From Mesorhizobium xinjiangense (lineage in GTDB: Bacteria > Pseudomonadota > Alphaproteobacteria > Rhizobiales > Rhizobiaceae), in NCBI RefSeq assembly GCF_009749525.1, contig NZ_WOAC01000022.1:48787-112786 (forward strand): 64,000 bases of DNA. The letters run 5' to 3'. The position numbers and the translations under genes are program-made. Below are positions 1-8,342 of the stretch, piece after piece (position 1 is the stretch's first letter; each line of letters opens with the position of its first letter). The notes beneath the pieces are model-generated. The model was not told where the DNA came from and searched no databases. It saw only the letters and a list, made by a program, of their open reading frames with translations.

Positions 1-507
1 AACATCACCAACAAGCTGGCCGAAGCGATGGACATGGTTTCCATCCAGGCGCCGTCGCCACAATCCTACGAGATCCTGTCGGGCGGCGTGGCCGACGGCA
101 TCTTCTTTCCCGTCGAATCCGTGCCCTTCTTCAAGCTCGACGGCCTGGTCGATACCGCGTTGCGGGCGCCCGGCGGGCTCTACAACGTCTCCTTCTTCTT
201 CGTCATGAACAAGGCGAAGTTCGAAAGCTTGTCGGACGAGGACAAGGCGGCGATCCAAGAGGTTTCGGGCGAGGCCTTCGCGCGCATGGCCGGCAAGGCG
301 TGGGACGCCGCCGACGCCGCGGGCATGGAGGTGATCGGTTCGACCGTCGACTTCCACGATGCGACCGACGAGGAGATGGCCGAGTTGAAAGCGCGCGCGC
401 AGCCGCTCTTCGACGATCTCGCCGCGGCCTATGAGGCAAAGGGCGTCGACTTCGATGCGATGCTCGCCAAGCTCAGGAAGGAAGTCGCGGCGGTGGCGGC
501 GGAATAA
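1..507 (+). CDS. TRAP transporter substrate-binding protein (DctP family), 3' part
   Basis: This is the C-terminal 168 residues of a periplasmic solute receptor. The frame is open from base 1, so the start and signal peptide lie outside the window. The preserved part has the end of a DctP-type two-lobe fold: a VADGIFFP segment, an FVMNKAKFESLSDEDK helix start, and a long charged C-terminal helix. It delivers substrate to the membrane pair encoded next. Its TAA stop overlaps the ATG of the small permease by one base, so the three TRAP genes are translationally coupled. The ligand cannot be read from sequence; the downstream catabolic genes suggest an amino-acid-like or hydroxy-acid compound (inference). 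Confidence 0.9.
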   Translation, partial: NITNKLAEAMDMVSIQAPSPQSYEILSGGVADGIFFPVESVPFFKLDGLVDTALRAPGGLYNVSFFFVMNKAKFESLSDEDKAAIQEVSGEAFARMAGKAWDAADAAGMEVIGSTVDFHDATDEEMAELKARAQPLFDDLAAAYEAKGVDFDAMLAKLRKEVAAVAAE

Positions 508-1016
508 TGGCGCTGTCGCCGGAAGATGCCGCCATGCGGATCAGGCGGCGATTGCGAATGGCGACCGCCGTGCTTTGCGGCGCGGCGCTCGTCGCGCTGA
601 CGCTCGTCACGGTGGTCGATGTGATCGGCCGCTATCTCCTGTCCTATCCGCTGCCGGGCGCGGCCGAGTACACCGAGATGCTGCTGATGGCGATCGTGTT
701 CATGGGGCTGCCGGCCGTCTGTCTGGATGACGGCCATATTGCGGTCGACCTGTTCACGGCGCGCCTGCGCGGCGTGGCCGAAAAGGTGCAGACCGTTTTC
801 GCCCGGCTGATCGTATCGCTCGTCCTGGCGGTCATCGCCTGGCAGCTCTGGGAGCACGCGGCGCAACTGGCGAGCTACAACGAGGTCACGGTCTATCTCA
901 GGGCGCCGCTGGCACCCTTTGCCAAGGCGACGGCGGTCATTGCCGGGATATGCGCGGTCGTGACCTTCGTCATGGCGCTCATGCGTTTGCCCAAGGGCGA
1001 CGGGGGAGGCGTGTGA
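507..1016 (+). CDS. TRAP transporter small permease (DctQ family)
   Basis: 169 residues with four predicted membrane helices, the usual DctQ size. The first helix is near residues 18-40 (ALVALTLVTVVDVIGRY) and carries the V-D-x-x-x-R-Y signature of this family. DctQ pairs with DctM in the inner membrane in Na+-driven uptake. The start ATG shares a base with the TAA of the receptor gene, and the TGA stop shares a base with the ATG of the large permease, so order and coupling are clear. Confidence 0.92.
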   Translation: MALSPEDAAMRIRRRLRMATAVLCGAALVALTLVTVVDVIGRYLLSYPLPGAAEYTEMLLMAIVFMGLPAVCLDDGHIAVDLFTARLRGVAEKVQTVFARLIVSLVLAVIAWQLWEHAAQLASYNEVTVYLRAPLAPFAKATAVIAGICAVVTFVMALMRLPKGDGGGV

Positions 1017-2302
1017 TGGCATGGCCGGTCGGCATGGCGGCATTGCTGCTGTTGATCTTCGCCGGCGTTCCGATCGCCTTCGCCATGGCTGCCGTCGGGC
1101 TGATCGGCGTCGTCTCCATCATCGGCTGGCAGCCGGCCTTGTCGATGGTCGGGCAGGTCTATTTCGACAGCGGACGCAGCTACACGCTGTCGGTCGTGCC
1201 GCTCTTCCTGCTCATGGGCAACCTCGTCGTGCAGTCGGGTGTGGCGGGCGATCTCTATGCCGCGGCCAATGCCTGGCTCAGGCATAGCAAGGGCGGCCTC
1301 GCCATGGCCACCATCGTGGCCTGCGGCGGCTTTTCCTCGGTCTGCGGATCGTCGCTGGCGACGACGGCCACCATGGCCAGGATATCGCTGCCGGCAATGC
1401 GCAAATACGGCTATTCCGACCGCCTGGCGGCGTCGTCGATCGCGGCCGGCGGAACGCTCGGCATCCTCATTCCGCCATCCGTCATTCTCGTCATCTACGG
1501 CATCCTGACCCAACAGAACATCGGAAAGCTGTTTCTGGCCGGCGTCCTGCCGGGTCTTGTCGGCGTCGTCGGCTACATGATCGCGGTGCGGTTGTCGCTG
1601 GCCGTCTATGGCGAGCATCTGGAAACGCAGCCGAAACTGCCGCTCGCGGAGCGCCTGCGCGCCCTGCGCGGCGTCATCTGGGCGCTCGGCCTGTTCGTCT
1701 TCGTGCTCGGCGGCATCTATCTCGGCGTCTTCACCGCGACCGAGGCGGCGGGCATGGGCGCTGGCGGCGCGTTTTTTCTGACCTTCATGCGCGGACGGCT
1801 CACCCTGCGCGACACGCTGACGACGCTTTTCGACACGGCCAAGACGACCGCGGTGATGTTCTTCATCCTGTTCGGCGCGCTCTACTTCCTGAACTACGTG
1901 AACTTTTCCGGACTGACGGGCGATCTGCGCAGCTGGATCAATGCGCTGGGCGTCGGGCCTTATGCGGTCATCTTCATGATCGTGATTGTCTATCTTGTCC
2001 TGGGCTGCCTGCTGGAAAGCCTCTCGATGATCACGCTGACCGTGCCGATCCTGTTCCCGATCGTCACCGGGCTCGGCTTCGACCCGATCTGGTTCGGCAT
2101 TTTCGTCGTCATCGCCACAGAGCTCAGCTTCATCACCCCGCCCATCGGAATGAACGTCTTCGTCATGCGCACCGTGGCGCCCGACATTCCGATCGAGCGG
2201 ATATTCGCCGGCATCGTCCCTTTCGTGGCGATGGATATCGTGCGCCTCGGCCTGCTCATTGCGGTTCCGGCCATGGCGCTGCTCATTCCCAACTCGATGT
2301 AG
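1016..2302 (+). CDS. TRAP transporter large permease (DctM family)
   Basis: 428 residues, about twelve hydrophobic segments, typical of the transport subunit of TRAP systems. Family motifs visible are the G-S-S-x-A-T-T-A-T segment, the GGTLGILIPPS loop and a C-terminal ITPPIGMNVFV motif. The start is the ATG overlapping the TGA of dctQ; an in-frame ATG at 950 lies inside dctQ and is rejected. It completes the first TRAP system of the operon and is followed 10 bases later by the MarR gene. Confidence 0.93.
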   Translation: MAWPVGMAALLLLIFAGVPIAFAMAAVGLIGVVSIIGWQPALSMVGQVYFDSGRSYTLSVVPLFLLMGNLVVQSGVAGDLYAAANAWLRHSKGGLAMATIVACGGFSSVCGSSLATTATMARISLPAMRKYGYSDRLAASSIAAGGTLGILIPPSVILVIYGILTQQNIGKLFLAGVLPGLVGVVGYMIAVRLSLAVYGEHLETQPKLPLAERLRALRGVIWALGLFVFVLGGIYLGVFTATEAAGMGAGGAFFLTFMRGRLTLRDTLTTLFDTAKTTAVMFFILFGALYFLNYVNFSGLTGDLRSWINALGVGPYAVIFMIVIVYLVLGCLLESLSMITLTVPILFPIVTGLGFDPIWFGIFVVIATELSFITPPIGMNVFVMRTVAPDIPIERIFAGIVPFVAMDIVRLGLLIAVPAMALLIPNSM

Positions 2303-2312
2303 CGGGAGCGCC

Positions 2313-2831
2313 ATGAACGTCCGGGCACAAAACCAAGCGAATCTGGCCGGGACAGGCAGCGAAGGATTCGTTGCCGACTACCTGCTCTTCCTGCTGGCCG
2401 CCGCCAGCGATGCCGCCAGCGAGGATTTCCATGCCCAGGTGCGGGCGCAGGGGCTGCGCGTGCCTGAGTGGCGGATTCTCGCCTGCCTGTCGGACGAAGA
2501 CGGCCAGATGATCACGCAGCTTGCGCAACTGGCGCTGATGGAACAGTCGCACCTGACCAAGATCATCGACCAGATGGCGACGAAGAGCCTGGTGACGCGG
2601 CGCAGCGACGCCAAGGACCGGCGCCGCGTGCGCGTCTACCTGACCGGGGCAGGGCGCAAGCAGGGCGCCGATCTCGTCGCCGCGGCGCGGGCGCATGAAA
2701 TGTCGATCATCGAGCGATTGCCGCCGGGAGAAGCCGCAACGCTGAAAGAGGGGCTGAAACGCATCAACGCACTTTACGGCACCGGCATGGCCGGCGTGGC
2801 GAAGGCGGACCAAATGGAGACACCTGCATGA
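2313..2831 (+). CDS. MarR family transcriptional regulator
   Basis: 172 residues with a winged-helix core: a wHTH near residues 50-120 (QLALMEQSHLTKIIDQM as recognition region, then the D-x-R-D/K-R-R wing pattern SDAKDRRRVRVYLT). The start at 2313 follows GGGAG by a few bases; an in-frame upstream start at 2259 would lie inside dctM. It is embedded in the operon between the first transporter and the enzymes, so it probably controls the operon in response to the imported compound or a metabolite. Its ATGA overlap with the next gene shows coupling. Confidence 0.88.
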   Translation: MNVRAQNQANLAGTGSEGFVADYLLFLLAAASDAASEDFHAQVRAQGLRVPEWRILACLSDEDGQMITQLAQLALMEQSHLTKIIDQMATKSLVTRRSDAKDRRRVRVYLTGAGRKQGADLVAAARAHEMSIIERLPPGEAATLKEGLKRINALYGTGMAGVAKADQMETPA

Positions 2832-3286
2832 TGAGCGAAACCGGTTCCTCGGGCTCCATGAACCCGACACGTCTTGTCCACGATGTGCTGCAGCCCGAAG
2901 GTTGGCCGCTGCCGAAGGGATATGCCAACGCCGTCATGGCCGAAAACGGCACCATCTACACCGGGGGCCTAGTCGGCTGGGACAGCGAGGGGCGGTTTCC
3001 CGAGAGCTTCGTCGGTCAGGCGCATCAGACCTTTCGCAATATTCGCGACGTTCTCGCCGTGGCTGGCGCGGGACCGGAACATCTGACCCGGCTCACCTGG
3101 TACGTCACCAGCATCGAGCAATATCTCGCCGACCCGAAAGGGCTCGGCGCGGCCTATCGCGATGTCTTCGGCCGCTGCTTCCCGGCAATGGCCACCGTCG
3201 AGGTCACGCGCCTGGTCGAGCCGAAGGCGCTGGTGGAGATCGAGGCAACGGCGGTGCTGCCCGTTGGCGCGCAGGCGCGCGGCTGA
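2828..3286 (+). CDS. RidA family protein (YjgF/YER057c/UK114)
   Basis: 152 residues with the RidA fold pattern: P-x-G-Y-x-N near residue 30, GLVGWDSEGRFP, a helix ending in NIRDVLAVAGAGPEHLTRLTWYV, then a C-terminal V-E-I-E-A-T-A-V strand. The R in the last E-I-E region that marks true imine deaminases is not evident, so it is a divergent subgroup. RidA proteins hydrolyse reactive enamines/imines released by amino-acid dehydrogenases or lyases. The neighbouring opine-dehydrogenase-like gene makes an imine-handling job plausible (inference). Start ATG at 2828 overlaps the MarR stop; an ATG at 2831 is an alternative. Confidence 0.88.
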   Translation: MMSETGSSGSMNPTRLVHDVLQPEGWPLPKGYANAVMAENGTIYTGGLVGWDSEGRFPESFVGQAHQTFRNIRDVLAVAGAGPEHLTRLTWYVTSIEQYLADPKGLGAAYRDVFGRCFPAMATVEVTRLVEPKALVEIEATAVLPVGAQARG

Positions 3287-3320
3287 CGGAACCTGTCCAA
3301 ACAATGGGAGCGGAACGATA

Positions 3321-4397
3321 ATGAAAATAGCGGTGATCGGAGGTGGCAATGGCTCCTACGCGGCGGCGGCGGATTTTGCCGAGGCGGGCCACGACGTGCG
3401 CTGGTGGCGGCGCGACCCCGAAAGCTTCTCCGACATTGCGGTCGCCGGCGGCATCACGCTGACCGATCACAAGGGCAGTCGGCATGTGGCGGTCGTGCCG
3501 AGCGACGATCTCGCCGCCGCGCTCGACGGGGCGGAACTGATCGTCGCGCCGACGCCGGCCTTCGCCCAGGAAGACATCGCCGCACGCCTGGCGCCGCACC
3601 TGGCCGACGGCCAGGTGATCTACCTGCCGCCCGGCACCTTCGGCTCCTACATCATGATGAAGTGCATTCGCGCCGCCGGCTCGACGGCCGACATCGCGAT
3701 TGCCGAGACGGGCACCTTGCCCTGGCTGACGCGCAAGCAGGGACCGCTCGAGGTGCGCGTGACGACGCGTGCCTCGCGCCTGCCGACCGGCGTCCTGCCG
3801 GCCCGCCACACCGAACGGGCGATTGCGGCGATTGCCGAGGCCTTTCCGGCGTCAATCGAGCCGCTCGACGACGCCTTGTCCGGTGCGCTGATGAATGCCG
3901 GGCCGATCATCCATCCGCCCCTGATCCTGATGAATGCCGGCCCGATCGAGCATTTCGAGCGCTGGGACATTCACAACGAGGGCACGCAGCCGGCGATCCG
4001 CCGTACCCACACCGCGCTCGACAATGAGCGCATCGCCATCCGCGAGGCGCTGGGCTACGGCGCGCCGCATTTCCCGCTCGCCGATCACTACGAGACGAGC
4101 AACTGGATGTATGGCAATCTGGCCCATGACAAGCTGGTGGGCTCGGGCGACTGGCACGAAAATCTCGACCTGAAGACGCACCGCTATATGCTCGAGGATA
4201 TCGGGCTCGGACTGGCCTTTCTCGTCTCGGTCGGCGAGTGGGCCGGTGTCCCTTGTCCGGTGGCGAGTGGTCTTCTGGCGATTGCCGGGGCTGTCGCCGA
4301 GCGCGATTTCCGCAAGGATGGCCGCACGATGGAAACGATCGGTCTTGCCGGAGACAGTCGCGACAAGGTGCAGACCATGCTGCGCGAGGGATTGTGA
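3321..4397 (+). CDS. NAD/NADP octopine/nopaline dehydrogenase family protein
   Basis: 358 residues. The N-terminal Rossmann domain starts with MKIAVIGGGNGSYAAAADF, and an all-helical C-terminal domain carries the family's NAGPIIHPP motif with His198 as the probable catalytic base, followed by a WMYG and HDKL region. Family members oxidise or form N-(carboxyalkyl) amino acids (opines). In a catabolic operon with RidA and two TRAP importers it would more likely split such a compound oxidatively to an amino acid and a keto acid (inference). Start chosen at the ATG after GGGAGCGGAACGATA; the TGA overlaps the next ATG by one base. Confidence 0.85.
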   Translation: MKIAVIGGGNGSYAAAADFAEAGHDVRWWRRDPESFSDIAVAGGITLTDHKGSRHVAVVPSDDLAAALDGAELIVAPTPAFAQEDIAARLAPHLADGQVIYLPPGTFGSYIMMKCIRAAGSTADIAIAETGTLPWLTRKQGPLEVRVTTRASRLPTGVLPARHTERAIAAIAEAFPASIEPLDDALSGALMNAGPIIHPPLILMNAGPIEHFERWDIHNEGTQPAIRRTHTALDNERIAIREALGYGAPHFPLADHYETSNWMYGNLAHDKLVGSGDWHENLDLKTHRYMLEDIGLGLAFLVSVGEWAGVPCPVASGLLAIAGAVAERDFRKDGRTMETIGLAGDSRDKVQTMLREGL

Positions 4398-5392
4398 TGG
4401 CGGGTCGCACGGCGATTGCCTGCATCGGCGCCGGGCGCATGGGCCGCGGCATCGCCCAGTCCGTCGCCTATGCCGGCCATTCGGTCACGCTGATCGATGC
4501 AAAGCTGCGTGATGCGTCAGCCTTTGAGACTCTGCGCGGCGAAGCGCTCGGCGAGGTTCGCAAGGGCCTGGAATCGATCGCCGAACTCGGCGGCTTCGAC
4601 CCCGCCGCGATCCCGCAGATCATGGCACGTGTCAGCGTTCTGCCTGCCAACGAGGCGGCTTCCGGTATGGCCGGCGCCGGGCTGGTCTTCGAGGCTGTGC
4701 CCGAGGTGATGGAGGCCAAGCGCGATGCGTTCGCACTCTTCGACGCACATGGCGATGAAGGCGCCGTCCTGGCATCGACGACCTCGACAATGCTGTCGAC
4801 CGAGCTTGCCGGCCTGACGGCGCATCCGGCGCGTTTTCTCAACGCGCATTGGCTCAATCCAGCCTTCCTGATGCCGCTGGTCGAACTCAGTCCGGCTGAC
4901 GAGACAAGCGACGAGACGCTGGCGTTCATGCGCGGCTTCCTGGAAGGCATCGGCAAGGTGCCGATCGTGTGCAAGGCGTCGCCGGGCTACATCGTGCCGC
5001 GTATCCAGGCGCTCGCCATGAACGAGGCGGCGCGCATCGTGGAAGAGGGCGTGGCGAGCGCCGAGGATGTCGACAAGGCTGTCACCTACGGCTTCGGCCT
5101 GCGCTTCGGCGTGCTCGGCCTGCTCGAATTCATCGACTGGGGCGGCGGCGACATTCTCCATCACGCCAGCCGCTACCTGACGGAAGCATTCGGCGACACG
5201 CGCTACGCCGCGCCCGCCATCATCGCCCGAAACATGGAGGAGGGACGGATCGGTCTGAAGACCGGTTCGGGCTTCTTCGATTACGCCGACATCGACGTCG
5301 ACGCCTATCGTCGGCGCCGCATGGAGGCGTTTCTGAAGGCTCTCGGCAATGCCGGTCTCGTGCGCGAGCCGGTGCTGGAGGGCGATCCGTGA
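4397..5392 (+). CDS. 3-hydroxyacyl-CoA dehydrogenase family protein
   Basis: 331 residues, one complete HADH unit. The NAD-binding domain has GAGRMGRGIAQ at residues 11-21; the catalytic His is in NAHWLNPAFLMPLVEL near residue 150 with its partner Glu about twelve residues later; PGYIVPRIQALAMNEA opens the C-terminal dimerisation domain. This size and architecture are shared by 3-hydroxybutyryl-CoA, L-gulonate and L-carnitine dehydrogenases, so the substrate could be a free hydroxy acid rather than a CoA ester. It is coupled to the opine-dehydrogenase-like gene (TGATG overlap), which argues for consecutive oxidations of one substrate. Confidence 0.88.
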   Translation: MAGRTAIACIGAGRMGRGIAQSVAYAGHSVTLIDAKLRDASAFETLRGEALGEVRKGLESIAELGGFDPAAIPQIMARVSVLPANEAASGMAGAGLVFEAVPEVMEAKRDAFALFDAHGDEGAVLASTTSTMLSTELAGLTAHPARFLNAHWLNPAFLMPLVELSPADETSDETLAFMRGFLEGIGKVPIVCKASPGYIVPRIQALAMNEAARIVEEGVASAEDVDKAVTYGFGLRFGVLGLLEFIDWGGGDILHHASRYLTEAFGDTRYAAPAIIARNMEEGRIGLKTGSGFFDYADIDVDAYRRRRMEAFLKALGNAGLVREPVLEGDP

Positions 5393-5440
5393 AACCGAAC
5401 CGCGCAGGATAAGCCGGACAAACCAGAGAGGACTATCAAG

Positions 5441-6454
5441 ATGCACCAAGCTAAGACTCGATCGATCGCCAGGCAGTTCAGGATCGCGCTGCTGGCCGGC
5501 GCGGCCGGCATGGCCGTTTTCGCCGGCCAGGCCAATGCGCAGGAAACCCTGCGGGCCGTTTCGGCATTCCCGCCTTCGCTCGCCTTTTCGCAGAGCTTCA
5601 AGGGCTTCGTCGACCTCGTCAACGAACGCGGCGAAGGCGTCGTCCAGATCGACTATGCCGGCGGGCCCGAAATGTTTCCGCCGAACCAGCAGGTCGATGC
5701 GGTGCGCCGCGGCGTGATCGACATGCAATACGGTCCCGCCTCCTACTATCTGGGTACCATGCCGGAGGCCGACGCCTGGGTTGGCTCGACCGTGACGGCG
5801 GCCGAGGCGCGGGAAAACGGCGGCTTTGCAATCATGCAGGAGGCGTTTTCGAAGAAGCTCGGCGTCAATCTGCTGGCGCATCTCGACACGGGTGTCCAGT
5901 TCTTCATCTACACCGTGAACGAGCCGAAGCGCACCGCCGACGGCGGCGTCGACCTCGACGGTATGCGCATCCGGGCCCAACCGATCTACAATTCCTTCTT
6001 CGAGGCGCTGGGGGCGATCCCCGTCTCGGTTCCGGTGCCGGATGTCTATACGGGGCTCGAGCGCAACACCTTCGACGGCTCCGGCTGGCCGATGATCGGC
6101 ATTCAGGACCTGTCCTGGGACAAGTTCCTGAAATACCGCATCGATCCCGGCTTCTTCCAGACGGACCTGGCCGTGGTGATCAACCCGGCCAAATGGGACG
6201 CGCTCAGCGACGAGGCGAAGCAGATCCTCAACGAGGCGGCGGCCGAGTACGAGAAGACCTCCTACGACAACTTCCAGACGATGGCCGCCGAGACCGACAA
6301 GGCGGTGCGTGACAATGGAATGGAAGTCATCACGCTCGAAGGGCAGACCAAAGCCGAATATCTCGATCTCGCCTATGAAAGCGCCTGGAAGCGCATGAAG
6401 GATGCCGGGTCGGAATATTACGACGCGCTGAGAGAGGCTTACTACAAGCGCTGA
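5441..6454 (+). CDS. TRAP transporter substrate-binding protein (DctP family)
   Basis: 337 residues with a clear signal peptide: positive start, hydrophobic core around residues 17-30, and cleavage after ANA-QE near residue 36. The mature part has the receptor pattern, including DGMRIRAQPIYNSFFEALGA, where the R of the M-R-I-R segment normally binds the substrate carboxylate, and a VPDVYTGLERNTFDGSG segment. A GAGAGGAC ribosome site lies 9 bases before the ATG. It is the receptor of the second TRAP system of the operon; why two systems sit together is discussed in the findings. A strong hairpin follows the stop. Confidence 0.93.
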   Translation: MHQAKTRSIARQFRIALLAGAAGMAVFAGQANAQETLRAVSAFPPSLAFSQSFKGFVDLVNERGEGVVQIDYAGGPEMFPPNQQVDAVRRGVIDMQYGPASYYLGTMPEADAWVGSTVTAAEARENGGFAIMQEAFSKKLGVNLLAHLDTGVQFFIYTVNEPKRTADGGVDLDGMRIRAQPIYNSFFEALGAIPVSVPVPDVYTGLERNTFDGSGWPMIGIQDLSWDKFLKYRIDPGFFQTDLAVVINPAKWDALSDEAKQILNEAAAEYEKTSYDNFQTMAAETDKAVRDNGMEVITLEGQTKAEYLDLAYESAWKRMKDAGSEYYDALREAYYKR

Positions 6455-6472
6455 CGCACTCGGTCCGGGCTT

Positions 6473-6500
6473 GCGACGGGCGGCAGACGCGGCCCGTCGC
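6473..6500 (+). terminator. Intercistronic hairpin after TRAP receptor gene
   Basis: A perfect 9-base stem GCGACGGGC / GCCCGTCGC with a 10-base loop lies 18 bases after the receptor stop and ends 24 bases before the small-permease start. There is no T-tract, so it more likely stabilises the 3' end of the receptor mRNA or partly attenuates transcription than terminates it fully. Confidence 0.6.
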
Positions 6501-6524
6501 CTCCTGCAACAAGGGCAGAGGCAG

Positions 6525-7022
6525 ATGCTCCCTCTCAGAATGTACAACCGGTTCATCCCCGGGCTGGCGGCACTCGGCGCGCTCAGCCTCGTCTTCATCA
6601 CCGCGGCGATCATCGTCGACGTCGTGCTGCGCAATACCGGCTTCCGGCCGTTCCTGTGGACGAGCGCGGTTGTCGAATATGTCATGCTGTTTTCCACCAT
6701 GGCCGCGGCACCCTGGCTGGTGCGCACCAATGGACATGTGGCGATCTCCTCCTTCATCGAGATCATGCCGCCGTCCCTCAGATTGCTGGCCGGCCGCGCC
6801 ATGCTCCTGATCGCCATCCTGACGCTTGCCCTTCTGTGCTGGCGTTCGGCCGCGGTCGGCCTGCAGATGGTCGCCTCGCGGGCCGTCGACATGCGCTCCA
6901 TCAACATTCCCTCCTGGGTGCTCTACGCCATGCTGTCGGGCGGGTTCGGCCTCATGGCGCTCGAGTTCCTGCGTCTGCTGCTGCGCGGCGAGACCTATAG
7001 CGGCACGGGAGGTGGGCATTGA
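6525..7022 (+). CDS. TRAP transporter small permease (DctQ family)
   Basis: 165 residues, four membrane helices, with the VDVVLRNTGFRP segment typical of DctQ after the first helix. The chosen ATG at 6525 is preceded by AGGGCAGAGG; an in-frame start at 6471 would place the receptor hairpin inside the coding sequence, and an ATG at 6540 is also possible. Works with the receptor at 5441 and the DctM that overlaps its stop. Confidence 0.88.
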   Translation: MLPLRMYNRFIPGLAALGALSLVFITAAIIVDVVLRNTGFRPFLWTSAVVEYVMLFSTMAAAPWLVRTNGHVAISSFIEIMPPSLRLLAGRAMLLIAILTLALLCWRSAAVGLQMVASRAVDMRSINIPSWVLYAMLSGGFGLMALEFLRLLLRGETYSGTGGGH

Positions 7023-8338
7023 TGGTCTGGTATGAAGCCGCCTTGCTGATGGTCGGCGGCCTGCTCTTCCTCATGTTTTTCGGCATGCCGGTGGCCATCG
7101 CCTTCCTGGCGATCAACATTGTCGGCGTGTACATCTTCATGGGCGGCATGATCGGCATCGACCAGCTTGTCGCCAACGCCACGACGTCCGTCACCAGCTT
7201 CGCGCTCGTCCCGGTTCCGCTTTTCCTCATCATGGGCGAACTGCTCTTTCATACGGGGCTTGCCATCCGTGTGTTCGATGCGCTCGACAAATGTTTCGGC
7301 GGCATCAAGGGGCGGCTGTCCTACCTGACCGTGGGCGGCGGCACGATCTTCGCCACGCTGTCGGGCTCTTCGATGGCCAACACGGCCATGCTCGGCACCA
7401 CCTTGATGCCCGACATGATCAAGCGCGGCTACAAGCCCCACATGATCATGGGGCCGATCCTGGCGACGGGCGGGCTGGCGATGATCATTCCGCCATCGTC
7501 CCTGGCGGTCCTGCTGGGCTCGTTGGCGCGCATCGACGTCGGCGCTCTGCTGATTGCCGGTCTGGTTCCCGGCCTCGTCCTGGCGGCGATGTTCGCGGCG
7601 ACCATCCGTCTCCAGATTGCGGCCGATCCGGAGGCCGCTCCCGGATACGCGGCGGAACGTGCATCGATCGGCGAGATCGCAAGGGCACTCCTCCTCGACG
7701 TGATGCCCATGGGCATCGTCGTCTTCGCCGTGGTCGGGTTGATCCTGCTCGGCTGGGCGACGCCGACGGAATCGGCCGCCTTCGGGGCTCTGTCCGTCAT
7801 CGTGCTCGCCGCGCTCTACCGCAAGCTCACCTGGGCCGCGGTCGTCAAGTCGATGACGGGCACGCTCGCCGTTTCGGCGATGATGCTGATGATCATCGTC
7901 GGCTCCACGACCTTCTCGCAGATCCTGGCCTTCTCGGGCGCGTCGTCCGGGTTGATCACGTTCGCCACGAGCTTCGAGCTCAACGCCTATCTGATCCTCG
8001 CCGCGATGTTCCTCGTGCTCATCGTCCTCGGCATGTTCATGGACCAGCTCTCCATCATGATGCTGACGCTGCCGATCTTCATGCCGCTTGTCGGGCTCTA
8101 CGATTTCGATCCCATATGGTTCGGCGTGATCATGCTTCTGGCGCTGGAGTTGAGCCTCGTCACGCCGCCCTTCGGATTGCTGTTGTTCGTCATGGTCGGC
8201 GTGAGCCCCAAAGGCACCAGGATCGGACACGTCGCACGCGCAGCCTTTCCCTATATCTGCTGCACGATGCTGCTGGTCGTGCTTCTCACGCTATTTCCGC
8301 AACTGGCCCTTTGGCTGCCCGGCCTGATCAGGAGCTGA
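7022..8338 (+). CDS. TRAP transporter large permease (DctM family)
   Basis: 438 residues, about twelve membrane segments. Family motifs: GSSMANTAMLGT, the IIPPSSLAVLLG loop and the C-terminal LVTPPFGLLLFVM motif. The start ATG shares its A with the TGA of the small permease; a TTG one codon earlier is less likely. Completes the second TRAP system of this operon. Confidence 0.93.
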   Translation: MVWYEAALLMVGGLLFLMFFGMPVAIAFLAINIVGVYIFMGGMIGIDQLVANATTSVTSFALVPVPLFLIMGELLFHTGLAIRVFDALDKCFGGIKGRLSYLTVGGGTIFATLSGSSMANTAMLGTTLMPDMIKRGYKPHMIMGPILATGGLAMIIPPSSLAVLLGSLARIDVGALLIAGLVPGLVLAAMFAATIRLQIAADPEAAPGYAAERASIGEIARALLLDVMPMGIVVFAVVGLILLGWATPTESAAFGALSVIVLAALYRKLTWAAVVKSMTGTLAVSAMMLMIIVGSTTFSQILAFSGASSGLITFATSFELNAYLILAAMFLVLIVLGMFMDQLSIMMLTLPIFMPLVGLYDFDPIWFGVIMLLALELSLVTPPFGLLLFVMVGVSPKGTRIGHVARAAFPYICCTMLLVVLLTLFPQLALWLPGLIRS

Positions 8339-8342
8339 CCAT

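Noticed and set aside
3885..3960. Repeated LMNAGPI sequence inside the octopine-dehydrogenase-like gene considered as a local duplication
   Set aside because: Family members have both an NPNPxxHP and an LLNAGRIE segment at these places, so the resemblance is normal to the fold.
4517..6907. 796-codon minus-strand open frame over the HADH and second TRAP receptor genes
   Set aside because: It crosses two well-defined genes and an intergenic hairpin; no recognisable domain.
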